A stretch of DNA of 64,000 bases, from positions 19,128,479 to 19,192,478 of the forward strand of contig OZ017800.1 of NCBI GenBank assembly GCA_963969395.1, in the 5' to 3' direction. The stretch comes from Pseudoscleropodium purum (taxonomy: Eukaryota; Streptophyta; Bryopsida; Hypnales; Brachytheciaceae). Each line of letters opens with the position of its first letter. Position 1 is the first letter of the stretch. This document shows positions 13,201 to 26,039 of this stretch, in pieces. The translations under genes and the position numbers were made by a program. Under the pieces are notes generated by a model that saw nothing but the letters and a program-made list of their open reading frames with translations, had not been told where the DNA came from and made no database searches.

Positions 13201-15047
13201 CTTTATCAGTAACGGCAAGGATCAGACCATCAAGTTGTGGGATATTCGGAAGATGACATCAGGCCCTTCATTGTGCAAGTTTGTTTCTGAACTTTCAAGC
13301 TTACAATGTTCACTGAGCGACTTCTGAAACTGGATGTCTTTGTGCTTTTTCTTGGAAATTGGGAGAGGATTTTAATCAGCCATCATCTGTTCCTTTTATG
13401 AAAACAAGTGCTTTTTATAGGGTTCTCAGTATATTTTCAACTCCTTCAGAAACTTTTGGATAGTATTATGAAGGGAATCATAACATGTCTCTGGATGATC
13501 ACTTTGATCCATGGGGGTCTCTGTATCACCTCAGGGAAGATTCTCTTTATGATGTTATCAAAATAATGTTCCTGAAACAGTCCAGGTTTTCTGAAAACTC
13601 TGTTTCTTCATTTCCTCATATCTGGAATGTGCAAGTATTTCCTATAAGTTTGCGAGTTCTGATCCAGTTGAATTGATGACGTGAAGCAGGAGAGTCAAAA
13701 GGGTCCCTTCTTTTGCGTGGGATTACCGATGGATGGATTACCCTGGCATGGGTCGCGATGTTCGCCATCCATATGATGAGTCCCTCATGACTTACAAGGG
13801 GCATTTGGTGCTGCGCACTCTTATTCGCTGCTACTTCTCTCCTCTTGCCAGGTATGATGAGCAGCTGAGGACAAGAGAATTGCTTTTCTAGGATCTATTT
13901 TAGTTTTTGTCATCTTTGTAGTCTTGAGAGTTGTCAGTCGACTGTCTGGACAGTCTTGTTTGACAATGGATACATCTTTCAATTGTTTTTTGGACTACCG
14001 TTTGTAGAATATTTACGCTCCAAAGGCATTCTAGAGAGCGTAGCCCTTGTACAATTAGCAGAGTTGTCGTGAAGGATAGTCTCAGATGGGGCTAGAATTG
14101 GCAGGGTTTAATGCAGCTAAATCCACTAGAATTCCTCGGGGTTCTCTAGAATAAGCTTGCATTCCCAATTTTTCTGTCACAATTACTGGCTATTCTTGTA
14201 CTGGAACTGCGATACATTGCCTGAGTTGAAATGATGATAAGTGGGGTTACTGAAGTATGAACATGCATACTGAATCTTACTCTGCTTGGTGGTATTGCTG
14301 CAGCACGGGACAGAAGTATATCTACACAGGCTCCCATGATGGCTGTGTTTACATTTACGACATGGTAATCCCAATTTCTCCCTTGCATCGATTTTTGTTG
14401 ATATGCAGAGCAGTGTGAAATTGAGCACAGAGATCATTCTAGACCCCTACAAACTCAACTTTTTTATCAAACCGAATATCAGAGGTATACAGTAATTGAT
14501 ACCAATGTTATTGAGTAGATAGTGAGTTCTTGCAACTTCTTAAAAAATAAGGTAAACCAAGTGAACTATATTCCACGAAACTCTAAATGCTCTACCCTTG
14601 CAAACTGAAATGTACGTTCCTTTTTGGACCTCTCCTCTCCAAAGTTAACGCGATGATCCATCTCCAGTCCTGTTTCGTGGTCCGGAAGGGGAATATGGAA
14701 TCAAAGAGATCGAGATTGAAACTCAAATTGGACTTATTTGATTAGATTTTTGAATTTAGACTTCTCAAACGTAGCATATGAACCCTTGAGCATTGGTGTG
14801 GCTTTCTGGATTTCGGACATTAATTTGGTTGTGGCTTGTTGCCTGAATTGTTGAGCAGGCCACTGGCAAGCAAGTGTCGCGGCTGAGTTTCCACCGAGGC
14901 ACTGTGCGTGACTGCAGCTGGCATCCCACGGAGCCGATGCTGGTGAGCAGTTCCTGGGACGGCAATTTGGCCAAGTGGGAGCATTTGCACGGGGACAAAC
15001 CCAAAGTGGAAGTGAACCACGTCAACTACGACCTCTTCGACGACTAA
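10246..15047 (+). CDS. LEC14B/DCAF11-like WD40-repeat protein, nine coding exons, 563 aa
   Basis: Exons: 10246-10881, 11483-11602, 11865-11948, 12194-12373, 12742-12819, 13097-13278, 13690-13851, 14304-14364, 14859-15047. All have GT-AG borders and frame is kept throughout. The N-terminus is basic and then strongly acidic (about residues 57-90). A conserved block MLAGREFNASGNGRFS starts at about residue 153, and WD40 repeats fill about residue 195 to the end. Two DDB1-box motifs are visible: WDRR (368-371) and WDIR (414-417). By family (plant LEC14B, animal DCAF11/WDR23) it should be a substrate receptor for CUL4-DDB1 ubiquitin ligases. That role is inferred, and its substrate cannot be told from sequence. 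The length is a little above plant LEC14B proteins because of the acidic N-terminus. Confidence 0.92.
10891..11186 (+). mobile_element. intronic short element (family II), copy in WD40 gene intron 1
   Basis: Within intron 1 a segment from about GTCCTAAAAG (10891) to TTTAGGGG-TTAA (11175-11186) matches a segment in intron 4 of the RLCK gene (about 36256-36482). Shared blocks include GATCATATTGTG, CTAGAATCAATGAAGA and a GTGTGAAAAAA-like run. The right end is the same motif that closes the 0.9 kb elements, so this may be a shorter relative. The boundaries are approximate. Confidence 0.55.
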
Positions 15048-15430
15048 TTCGTTTCATTACAATAGGCTGGGCTTGCAATGGTCTGCTGCTTCAGTGCTGC
15101 TCTCTCTCTCTCTCTCTCCCTCCCTCCCAATGAAGTCCAGACTCAAGTCCATTCATTCAGTCCCTGTGATCCATTACTGGTGGTTGTCATCGCCTGATTT
15201 TCAAATGGTGGGAGGTTTCAACTAGATCCATTCCTGTGAGGGCCAGTCTACCCTCTTGTATTACAAGTGCTTGAGCTGTGCGACGAGATCAGTCATAGCT
15301 TGGGATGGGCAGTGGCAGTGGCAGTGCCTCTGTTGTATAGCTGTATGTGTATTAGAAGAAGAATTTAATGTCTGGAATTGAGTTCTAGGTTTTGAGGCTA
15401 AGCGTACCACGCGTGGAAAGGTATTTGTTC
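15048..15430 (+). other. probable 3' untranslated region of the LEC14B-like gene
   Basis: After the TAA at 15045-15047 the base composition stays gene-like for a few hundred bases before turning AT-rich. It contains a (CT)n tract at about 15103-15119 followed by CCCTCCCTCCC. No polyadenylation site can be fixed. Confidence 0.4.
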
Positions 15431-17130
15431 CTCACTGTTTAGGTAAATCATCATTTTGAAATACAGCGGACTCCCTGCTGTTTTTTTGCAGGGAGTCAAA
15501 ATTTCCATTCGACTTTGTCTATTTATTAGGAATAACAGTCCTGAAAGGAGAAACAAAACCAGACTCCAAGCTTGAACTACTATTAAATTGGGGTCGAAAT
15601 GGTGATCACTTTTCAAACGTTAAAACTTTCTGTAGGAGTCTTCAATTGTTTGCATCGAATTCGATACTTTTGAGTCATGGGGCCAAGGTAAAGTTTTTTC
15701 TTGAGTGCATTGAAAAGATCTTTTCATTTGAGATATCAGTACTAAAAAATGAAATGAAATGATCAAATATCTTTATTCTGAGAACCAGTGTTGATAAAGT
15801 TTGAACTTTATTTTCCTTGCTGTGCACTTCTTACAAGTCGTGGAGCAAACTTGAGCTCATTGTGTGCAGATCTTTCAAGAGTAAGAAGATTCTTCATCTT
15901 CTGACATTGGATAAGATTTGAGGAATAGAAATGTATTTGAAATTTTTGTTGGTTCGACTTTTTCCTGTAACAGGGTCTGAAGCTGGGTAGAGGTTACTGC
16001 ACCTTATTAATGATGACTGTGCAAACATTTGATGGTCTCTGCCCAACTTCAGGGTCTGCCTGAATCCCCCCCCAAAAAAATTTCTAAAGTTCAATATTTT
16101 TCTCATGTCATTCATCAGATTATCTTTCCATAGCTGGAAAAACTTATGATTTGGACAAAAACTTCACCTTGGGTGATTTTTCAAAGTCAAAACATGAGAA
16201 GAAATGCTTGCTAGAGATTGTCTTGACAGAGATAGGTGATCTCAAGAAGAGATATTCTATGGACAGGCAAGGGCTAAGGGCTGATTGGTTGGAGTAAATA
16301 GTTGATGAGCATTGTGATTGGGTGAAATTCTTGCTTTCTTAGTGTGCCTCTTATTGATTACGAGGCTTTGAATGTAATCTTTTATTGCTCCAATTTTTTT
16401 GAAAGTTGGCATGCGTGTTCTCAAGTAGTCATAATTGTGTTTGGTCAAAAAAAAGTCAAACTTTTTCCTTTGTCAACTTTTTTGAGATATGACACCTAGA
16501 AGTCATTTAGTCTCAAAGAAAAGATTTGTTTCTTCAAAAATTAAACTTTGACTATAAATATTTCAAAATCTAGATGGTCAAATACTTTGAAAATTGGAAA
16601 ATAGACTAACTTGATAGTAGTGAACAAGATCCTACATTTTTTTTAAATTTAATATTATAAAAATAATTATGTATTACTTTTGAGAAACAAAAATTTAGAG
16701 GTGATTTAGGAGGTAGGATTCCCTTGGGCCTTAAGTAGTTAACTTATCTAAATTATTTTTTAATCTTATTGGAAGTTGAAAGGAAATTCCAAATCCTCTT
16801 GCCATGCAATTTCAAGACTTTGTATAAATAAACTATAAATTTTTCAAGGTATCAAAAAATAAGTGTACCCAAAATCAACCCTAGCCCCTCATGGTTATAA
16901 AATTTATACTTTAGAATCTAAGGGAGCATATTTTTGCAAACATGTCACAATTAGATGTGGTTACTGACCTTACTAAGGACATTTCAACCACCCTCTAACA
17001 AGAAGTAAAACCAATAAGATTGATTTTTATTCCTGTACCCATTCAACCCTCAAAAATGCTGCTAACTAGAGCAGTCTAATCAATGACTTCACTATTAATT
17101 GTAGAAAAAAAATGCACCCATTGGCCCAAT
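15431..17130. other. AT-rich spacer, nothing recognised
   Basis: Only short open frames without family resemblance occur here. No inverted-repeat ends or tandem arrays stand out. Confidence 0.4.
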
Positions 17131-17132
17131 AA

Positions 17133-17661
17133 TCATGTAATTTCAGTAACTACCTTGGTCACAAGAGGCCATGTCTTCACATAATTCATTGCATCCATTT
17201 TTTTTAACATTTTGGGCATACCTGCAAATGCATACCCTTCAATTACAACATTCAATTCCAAATGTAACTTATTTGTAGTTAGACACACTAGACACTCATG
17301 AATGTGTGCAACAAGTTTTTTTTGGGACAAGTATCCTCTTGTTGTCCTCACTCCAAAGGTTAGTTTTGAGTGGGATGAAACCAAAGAGGTCAAATTTCCA
17401 GCAATCTGGCAAAATTTTGCCAAAAATAAAAGTTGTGGTGCACACATCAATGTCTGGGAAGAACTAGCAGTTAGTTCATTGTTAGCCAATGCCTTTGGGA
17501 AAATAACCAGTTGGAGTGTGAAAATGGAGGATGAAAAACCAGACAAAACATTGGTAGAACTGGCAACCTACCTATGTGCAAAAATAAATGGGGGCTATTT
17601 AGCCGCCACTTCTATGAAATTGTTGGATCTTAGCCACTTGCAATTTAGAATTCAAGGCTAA
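17133..17661. pseudogene. coding-like island of unknown identity
   Basis: Two overlapping frames are open: plus 17302-17661 (119 codons) and minus 17133-17546 (137 codons). The plus frame has protein-like composition, with segments such as FEWDETKEVKFPAIWQNF and LVELATYLCAKINGGYLAA. The minus frame ends in a segment resembling MNYVKTWPLVTKVV. I recognise neither. The island sits alone in AT-rich spacer, so it may be a remnant of a transposon or captured gene. Which strand, if either, was coding cannot be decided by eye. Confidence 0.3.
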
Positions 17662-17782
17662 TACCCAGATTATTGGAAGTGGGTATCTTCTTGGACAAGG
17701 TGGACACTACTTCTTCTTAAATTGACTTTCAAGATGTATACAAAGATTGAGACTTTGTCTAGTATTTGAACATTTCTTATTG

Positions 17783-17830
17783 TAGAGGTAGCTTAGTGGT
17801 AGAGCAAGAGTATTATATAGTTTTTGGAGT
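17783..17830 (+). other. tRNA-like 5' half (box A), possible SINE or tRNA relic
   Basis: TAGCTTAGTGG at 17789-17799, followed by TAGAGC, fits the RNA polymerase III box A and D-arm of a tRNA. No box B (GGTTCRANNCC) or matching acceptor strand follows within 100 bases. It is therefore at most a tRNA fragment or the head of a degenerate SINE. Confidence 0.3.
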
Positions 17831-18339
17831 AATCATGAAGAAGTTGTCAAGTTTTTTGTAGAAACTAAATTTCTTGAAAATGAAGATTTTCATTGATTCT
17901 TTGTGGTATTACAAATTGATATTTAATTGTGCCTATGACTTAGAATTGTCATAGTTATCTAGTTGTATTTAGGGTTGTTTGGCACCATTACTAGTTGTTT
18001 GCTTACCACACTACAATCAGTGATGATGTTTGAGGGTTGATGTCAAAGTTGGATTTTGGCACCGTGACAAATAACATCAATGATATGCAAGTTTTACAAG
18101 TAATCTGTGCAAAACTTGCATATCAATATTCAAGCTATATTGAATCAAGTTATTGCATCAACCAAGAAATCTTACTCATTGACATCAAATTGCAAACACT
18201 TTGATCAATGAAGAGTTGATAAATTTGAGACATGTGAGAACAATATGTACTTAAATGACAATCGCAATAGTTTTGAACCTAATTGCCAAGAAAAATAGAA
18301 TATTTCCAACTTATATGGAGGATGTATTGCAACCTTCAT

Positions 18340-18960
18340 AAATTTGAAGTTGAAGGAAATTGTCCAGTGAGAATTTGATACTAGAGGAAATAAACCCAGA
18401 AGGTTTTGATAAGGAGAGGATGCAACCAGTAGCCTCTACGACAAAAACCAATTCCTTTAGAAAGAGGAGGAAAATTACCGGGGCAACTCAAAAAACTGCC
18501 CGAACGCTGGCGCACATTGCCATTTGGCAAGTTCTCGACGACCGGTAGGTCGTTGTTTTTCATTATTGTTGTTCTCATCCAATCGATTGTACTGTACAAT
18601 GCAATAGATTGCATTCTAAGCATTGGGTTATCTATAATTGTAGCAAAGCCGCAAAAGCCGCAAAAGGGGGGGGGAGATGTCCAAATGAATCAAATGGAAT
18701 CATCAGATCTGACTTCCATTATTTGCACTGACTGGGGATTGAGCCGAGATTTGCAGTTGTACCAATGAAGGCTCCAAGTGCATGAGATGGAAAGGACTCT
18801 TCATACATTCACCATGATCCAACAAACTCGGAACATCCATCATTTGGAAGGCAATCCGTCCTTCACCGGGAGATGGACGGAAGAATGTGGGCGAGAGAGA
18901 GAGAGCTCGCTTTTATTATCGTATTGTGAACCTCAAATTAATCCCTAGCTAGCCTGAAAA
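18340..18960. other. less AT-rich island without a recognised gene
   Basis: Composition rises locally and short frames appear, for example plus 18360-18548. A (GA)n run lies near 18893-18907 and a G9 run near 18666-18674. I recognise no domain. It could be an orphan promoter or exon relic. Confidence 0.3.
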
Positions 18961-18990
18961 TGTGTCTGCGGAGACGAATCATTAAAGGTC

Positions 18991-19306
18991 TAAGGTAGGA
19001 GGTCCATAAATAGACCATCCAAGGTTGGAACTGATTTTTGGGGAGGCAAAACATCTTTTAAATATTTTCAGTAAATTTTCCTTGAAAGACAAGTGGAATT
19101 GACACCTAATCCAAGTTGTTTCATATTTTTTTAACCTTTGTGGAATTAGTTACAAAATTTTAAAGTTGCAAAAAAGTGGTCATTTGTGGTCATCAAAAGC
19201 GTCCACCTCTTGAAATGTGCATACTTGGTACATTGAAGACAACAAAATGTACCTTTGAATTATGATCGCTTTTGATGCCCTGTTGGAGTTCAAGCCTCCT
19301 ACCTTA
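18991..19306. mobile_element. 316 bp MITE with perfect 12 bp terminal inverted repeats (family III)
   Basis: Starts TAAGGTAGGAGG (18991-19002) and ends CCTCCTACCTTA (19295-19306), exact reverse complements. The outer TA on each side could be a TA target duplication of Tc1/mariner (Stowaway) type; this is inference. The interior matches 51405-51690 over blocks such as CAAGTTGTTTCATATTTTTT and the ACTTTTTCAGTAAATTT-like stretch. It contains no coding capacity. Confidence 0.8.
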
Positions 19307-19839
19307 CATTGGGCCTAACTCGTCTTTTTCATGATGGGTTAGATCAAGAGTGGGTCTTCAAATTTAGTCTACATGGACACTAAGGATTTTTTTTCTCATT
19401 TTTATGGGGCGCCAAAGTGGTGATATAAAATTTTATAGTGGTGCTCTAAAATTCAACATTCATCCACATATTGGATAGAAAATATATTACATTAGTAGTA
19501 CATATCACATGTCCATAATTCTTTTTTCATATACAATCTGGCAATTTCATCCAAGTTTTTTTTTTTTTTGTAATTTGATGTTTTATGGCAAAAAAACTTC
19601 ATATTTGTTTGCCATTTTTTAGCCAAATTTTTTTTTTTTTGTGGTACAATCTAGCACCAAAAAACAAAATGAAAACCTTCGCAAATACGTTTTCTACTAA
19701 TCTAAGCTCCCTATTTTATTGACCATTCTCATTGCACTTATTTTTTTGTAACTTTGGTACAAAACAAGGTAGCAACACCAAATATGCTCCCTTGAATCAC
19801 AAGTTTAATATGGTTACAAAAAAATTATGAATAACTTCA

Positions 19840-20739
19840 CTCCTAAAGTTCCTTGACTATGTTTTAGCCAAAAACACTAAAAAAATTGCCATTTCTTGTA
19901 CAAGCTTCAATTTTAGGAAAAAATATTTTTAGACACATAGAACTATAGGATCTTGTAGTACACTAGTTTGAAAAAGATGTGGAAAAAATTCAGAAATTTC
20001 CACCGTATAAATTGCAAGATATTAGCATTTGAAGTGACAAAAATCATTTTTTTTCCTTGCAAAAAAACTAGACAGTTGCACTTTACAAGGTCACATTTGT
20101 ATAAAAAAATGTTCAAAATAGAGGTCCTTCTTTGGATTCATTTTCCAAGGCATGTGGCTACATGCTTGAAATTTTTTAGATCATTTGAAATTGTACAACA
20201 TATAGGAAAAAAAATAGTGAGTAGATAGAAGTAGAAAATGATTCAAAATATTAAATTATTAAAAATTTATTTATGAATTTGAAAAATCCCAATCCCAATG
20301 GTCTAAATGTTTTAATAAAAAATATTTACTTCATATTTTTATTTATTTCGAAAAATATTGAAAATTGAGTTCAATAAAAGACTTCAAAGTTTATTTTGGA
20401 GTATAGAATCCATAATTGCCCGCACACTAAAATACCTCATAAATTTTGACACATAGATCAAAGTAGAATGATTCTATGCATATGTAAATCTAGAAAATCA
20501 TTTTCAAATTGGGATTTTTGAAAAATTTACTTAGATTGCCCGAGTTGAGAAACAAACTACATATTAAGCCATAACTTTTGGCTCGTATTTCCAAATGTCC
20601 TGAAATTTAGTGCACATGAAAGATATTCTTCATCCACATTTTCTATTTAAATTTGGGCCAAAAATATAAAAATATCTAATCACACACACCTGCCCAAAAT
20701 CTCCATGTTGCTAAGAAACGCAGCTTGGTCCTTTAGGGG
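19840..20739 (+). mobile_element. 0.9 kb TIR element, copy 3
   Basis: Left end TTCA then CTCCTAAAG (from 19840); right end TTTAGGGG (20732-20739) then TCAA. The interior shares long blocks with the copy at 23762-24661, including a CCACCGTRTARATTGCAAG stretch and GATATTAGCATTTGAAGTGAC. Both copies hold a similar open frame of about 85 codons (here 19968-20228). The frame is not kept in the other two copies, so it is probably just DNA similarity. Confidence 0.75.
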
Positions 20740-23700
20740 TCAACCTAGTAAAGATGGTGTGGAGGATTGGAATTGTTTAATGAAAGAGATTTAAGGAAAG
20801 AGTAGGAACTAAAATTACATTTCTTCATCAAAGAAATTGATGGATTTTGGTTGACTACACTAGTTTGTCCTACTAGTGAAAAAAAATGAGTACCACCTAG
20901 AAAATTCGTGTCATCAGAAAGTTGAATTTTTTAGAAATTAGTATGATACAATAGAGTTTCAACATGTAGTAAGCTTAAATAATCTTTAGTAAACTTCGAT
21001 CAAACACTTTTTGTCCTCTATGTCCTATGTGACAAAGTTAAGGTTGTAGCAATCATACTATAGACTTGAGGCCCTTACATTTTTGGCTTTGGACTGAAAA
21101 GAAGCTGAGGATTTGCATGCATTGGTAGAAGCTACCTTGAGAAAGTTTGACTACACAACTTCCTCAAACAATGAATTAGTACTATAGGGATAGAGACCTC
21201 TTGTAATGTAGCTCTTGTTTATTAGTGCAAGATTGTGACATTATAAAACTTAAAGGATTGAGGCATGCTTGCACTATTGCTACATATCATTCCAAGAACC
21301 TTATTCAAATTGTTTATGAAATTTGAGTGCCATTACATTTTGTGTGGCAACTATTTAAATATAGGAATGAAAGTCCTAGGTCTCAAATAAATAAGAAATG
21401 CTAGATTGATTGAGATACTTCAAGGTGATTCTAAAATCTAAGTGCAATCATGTCCTATATTGCAATTATTTTATGACAATAATATCAAATCATGAACCTT
21501 TAAAGAAAAAGGATGTTAGTTTGTTCTCTACACATCTAAACTTTATTCAAATTGATTCTAAAATCTTAGTACCATCATATTATCTTTAGAAATTACGTAC
21601 TCTTGCCTTGACAATATCAAAAAACATGTATCTCTAGTACACACCATGGAAATGTTAACTATACCGAAAATAGTTGCATATTGTAGCAAGTTTTATATGA
21701 TAGCTACATATATCATAGATACATGCTATAAGAAAATCTACCCTAAATTAACAAATTTATATTGATTTGAACATTATGACTAAGACAATATGAACACAAA
21801 TAGGCCCAAAGCAAGAAATTTGGGTTTAATAGATCTATTGATTTGGTGTGAATTTTCTTGTAGCTAACCAAGTGATGAAGTTAGCAGTTGAATGTGTCTA
21901 CAATGAATAACTTTATGGAAAATTGTAGAATTGAAGAATGCACCTATTCATCTAAGAATCACATAATTTTTAGTTTGACTAACTTGGTGATAGGTTGCAT
22001 CCTTCTAAAGTCAACCTTAAAGCCTAATAGGCCTTTCACCATGGGCATACATCATGCAATTATTTATTGATTAGATGAATATGTGCATCCTTTACTTCTA
22101 CATAAATGATGAAAATTTTGATTTGAATTCTTAAAAAGAAGATACATATCTTCTTCTCCTAAAATAGTTTCTTAAATTTTTCCTCATATCAATCAAGAAT
22201 ATTTCATGAGAAAATTTCATTATTGCCAATTTTGAATATCCAAAAAATTATTGTTCTAGAAAAAATTTACAAAAAAGAACACATTTATACATGAATAGAA
22301 AACTTCAATCCATTTCATCAAAAGGAATTCAAACTTCAAGTTCAATTTTCAATATATTTAACCATCATATCAAAGTATGACATCTTGAAACAACTCTTGT
22401 AAATCAAGTTGATCTTCATCGACAATTCACAAGTATTATTTAGACATGTAAATAAAGAGGAATCTACATTGACTCAATGGCTTCTGCTTGGAATTCTTTG
22501 TCAAATGATCTAAGCAATCTATACTTATTCTAACCTTTTACTATTTATCTTTTCTTCAATAGCCAAGTTCACAACCCCTCACATAATGTACTTACTAAAA
22601 AATGAAGTTGAATATCAAAAACATGATCTTTTGTTTGTTTCTATATTAATGAATCAAGTTGACCATTGCTTGAAACAATTTGGAGAACCACACTTCAAAG
22701 GTCTTTGTAAAATGATGTCTATAGATTGTAATTTTGACGTGCAATTTGTTGGTACCAAACGAACACAAATATACATATATTCTCTTCATCTATGAAAGAA
22801 ATGCTTCTAGTTTGTGTATGCATGAATCAATAATCAATTAGCAAGATCATTTTCTACCTCTTTAGTAATGACATTTTGCCTACAATATCTTCAAAGTATT
22901 GAACAATAATGCATTTTACAAATTGCTAATACATCTTTAGGTTTAACCGATGGTATTTCGTCATATTGAAATGAAATCCATGATTCAAGCAATCCCTTCA
23001 ACTTTGAGACTTCGACAAACAATGTTCTACAACTTCTATTTTGCCGGTGAATATAATTTGAAAAAGAAGCAACAATTTGTCAAATGTGGATGATAAACAA
23101 CACATTATTTGTTGCTTGTCTTCCATGTGAACAACTTTGATATTTCTTAAGACTTTTTTCAACTTGCATTTTACTCCCATTGGTACAAGATGAATGCTTT
23201 TATAAAATACAATACACATTCAATTTATCAAATGCATTCAAATGCTAAATTATTTCAAATAAGCACATAATGATTGGAAATTAAAAGGTAAACAAATATT
23301 CTTTATAATTAAAAAAGAGAATTTATCTTACATGTTTGATCAATATTAACAATTGACCAAATTTTGAAAGAATATCATATGTTTTTATCAAGTAGGCAAC
23401 TTTTTAGGCCATAAGTTTTTCAAGACTCTTCCAATTCGATGGAGGCTTTCCACTTGTAGTTGCACATCAATAGCTTCATCGTAATTGTTTCTTCAAGGAC
23501 CTTCATATCCAATGCAATAATACTTTTAAAGTTTCCTAGTAGCTCATGAACATGAGTAGTAATAAAACCCAAAATGATTGATTGCACAATCTCCAACATT
23601 CAAAGATTGGCTTGCATTTCTCATTACCAAAATTAATTCACATAAGTCTTGTACCAAATCAAATCTAGATGCAAGTGGTCCATCATGATGAGTTGATGGA

Positions 23701-23757
23701 GAAAATTGCCTTATTTCATAGAACACAAAGAGAATATTTTGGCTTCAATTTCCCATC
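20740..23757. other. AT-rich spacer without a supported gene
   Basis: No coding region is supported. A lone TTTGTCCTACTAGT near 20863 resembles the end of the small MITE at 49398-49561, but no partner end was found. The rest is AT-rich sequence with short frames only. Confidence 0.4.
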
Positions 23758-23761
23758 TTAA

Positions 23762-24661
23762 CTCCTAAATGATTTTGACTATGTTTTCACCAAAATTGCT
23801 CCAAAATTGCCATTTGTAGTACAAGTATCAAATTTTTAAAAAAAAACATTTTGGACACATATAACCATAGGATCTTGTAGTAAGATTTTTTGAAAATTTG
23901 TGGAAAAAATTTCAGAAATTTCCACCGTGTAGATTGCAAGATATTAGCATTTGAAGTGACAAAATTTTTTTTTTGGCCCTACAAAAATATGGATAGCTGC
24001 ACTTTAGAAGGTCACATTTATATGAAAAAATGTCCAAAATGGTGGTTACCCTTTGAATTCATTCTTCAAGTCAAACTGGCTACATGCTTGGAAAATTTCA
24101 GATCATTTGGAATCATACAACATATAGGAAAAAAATAGTAAGTAGAAAGGAGTAGAGAATGATTCAAAATACTAAATTGTTAACAATTTATTTATGGTAT
24201 TGAAAAATGCCAATCCCAATGGTTGTAATGTTGTAATAAACAATCTACACCCTATTTTTTTTTTTTTAATTTCAAAAATATTGAAAATTGAGTTAAATAA
24301 AGGACTTCAAAGTTTGTCTTAGAGTAGAGATTCAATAATGACCTACAAACCTCCACAAACTAAAACTCCTCATAACTTTCGACTCATTGATCAAAGTTGA
24401 ATCAAAATTTTAATTTCTTAAAAAAAAAAATTTAAGAATTTTTGTGTTGCCCAGGCTACTTGTTGAGCATAGAAAAGTACATATCATACAATAATTTTTT
24501 AACCATGTAGTCAAAAGTTATGAAAATTGTTGGGCCTTAAAAAATATTCTTTGGGCACATGTTGTATAAAAAATTTAGAAAAAAACAAATAAAAACTCCA
24601 TTTGTGATGAGCTGCCCAAAATTTCTATGTTGCCAAGAAACATAGTTTGGGCGTTTAGGGG
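23762..24661 (+). mobile_element. 0.9 kb TIR element, copy 4
   Basis: This is one of the clearest copies. TTAA (23758-23761) is followed by CTCCTAAA, and TTTAGGGG (24654-24661) is followed by TTAA (24662-24665). The size is 900 bp, like copy 3. Such ends, a TTAA target with termini beginning in C and ending in GGG, recall the piggyBac superfamily. No transposase is present, so the superfamily assignment is a hypothesis. Confidence 0.78.
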
Positions 24662-24665
24662 TTAA

Positions 24666-26034
24666 GTGTACAAATTGCTATGAGCAAGTCTATCAAAGGG
24701 GTTTGAATTTGTTCTAAGTTTTATGTACATCAAATATACGTCAACATTGATTCAAGTATTTATGAGTCCATTTCAAATAATGCAATGCTATACATAAACT
24801 TTGGCACTCTTTACCACCATTTCAATTAGAAGTCATTTTTCTTCATTAAATCAATTCACGTAGGGACCCCTCTTCTTTCCTATAACTTGTTCAATAGAAG
24901 ATATCCATAATGGAAAACCAAGTGTTGCATCAACTAGCATTGAAAAGTTTAATAGAGTGAATAGAGGGAGAATTTTCTTGAGGCCTCATTACTAGTCTTT
25001 TGAGATGGTTGGAAGAAAGAACATCATTAGAAACTGAAGTAGACTCTTCTACCTAGAGGTTCTGAGTAGTCTTTTGATATTAGGAATTCCTTTTTCTTTC
25101 ATTTATAGGTTTTAAAAATCATATAAAAAAAGGTTGTTTAATACATAGCCAATACAATACTTGTAAAATATGCAATAAATACACATCAAAATTATATTAT
25201 TCTTATTTAAATATCCCTAACTTACTATCAAAAGACCAAGAACCCGAAATTGGTCCTATATTTTTTCTAGCAATTTAGAGAAGGTCTTATTCAAACTTCT
25301 TTCTATTCAAAATTACTTATTTTTGACCTACTCATGCAATGTTCTTCATTGATTATGGTGATATGAGTTTTGGTCTCATCTAACTTAAATTTTCCAAAAT
25401 ATGACAGTTTGAATTTGACATTTTAAAATCATAAATCCTTTAGTTATTCTTTTAGAAGTTAAATAAAATTTAATTATAAAGAGTTGCCAAACATATATCC
25501 ACAAAAAACTTCCAAAATATGAAATGAAACACAATTATAAAGCATAGACAATATAAACAAAATGTACCTACAAAGATCCCAATATTGAAGTCAATGCAAA
25601 GTTGTTAAGCCAAAGCGTTTAATTTATGATTATTCCTTGTAGTATGTCCTCAAGCTCCCCTCCACATGATCCATCACCAAGTATTTGAATTCTCTATAAA
25701 ATTCAGTCTTTTTTGTAAATTAAAAGAAATTGGTAAGGTTCTCTATGATTTACACTTGTATTGACTAGCCTTATCTCTAATTGTGCCTATAAATGATAAG
25801 CTCAACAAATTTGCAATGAACATTTACAATGCTTCTAGAGATGATAACTATCAAAACACTATTTACACACAAGCATAAAATGTCCATATCTAAGCTCTAA
25901 ACACCCAACAAAAGCAAATTGTTTGGTGATTCAGATTTAACCTAGAAATCGTTCCTCAGTTGTTGTGGAGTACTAGAAGTGGTGCTATAAATTTAGAACA
26001 AACAACTTGAAGCAATAATGAAGAAAAGAGGCTT
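24666..26034. other. AT-rich spacer, nothing recognised
   Basis: No open frame has family resemblance, and no clear repeat structure was seen before the minisatellite at 26040. Confidence 0.4.
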
Positions 26035-26039
26035 TTAAA

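Noticed and set aside
19968..24138. Similar frames of about 85 codons in two 0.9 kb elements (19968-20228, 23890-24138) as a conserved element protein
   Set aside because: The frame is absent in the other two full copies; the similarity is explained by DNA identity.
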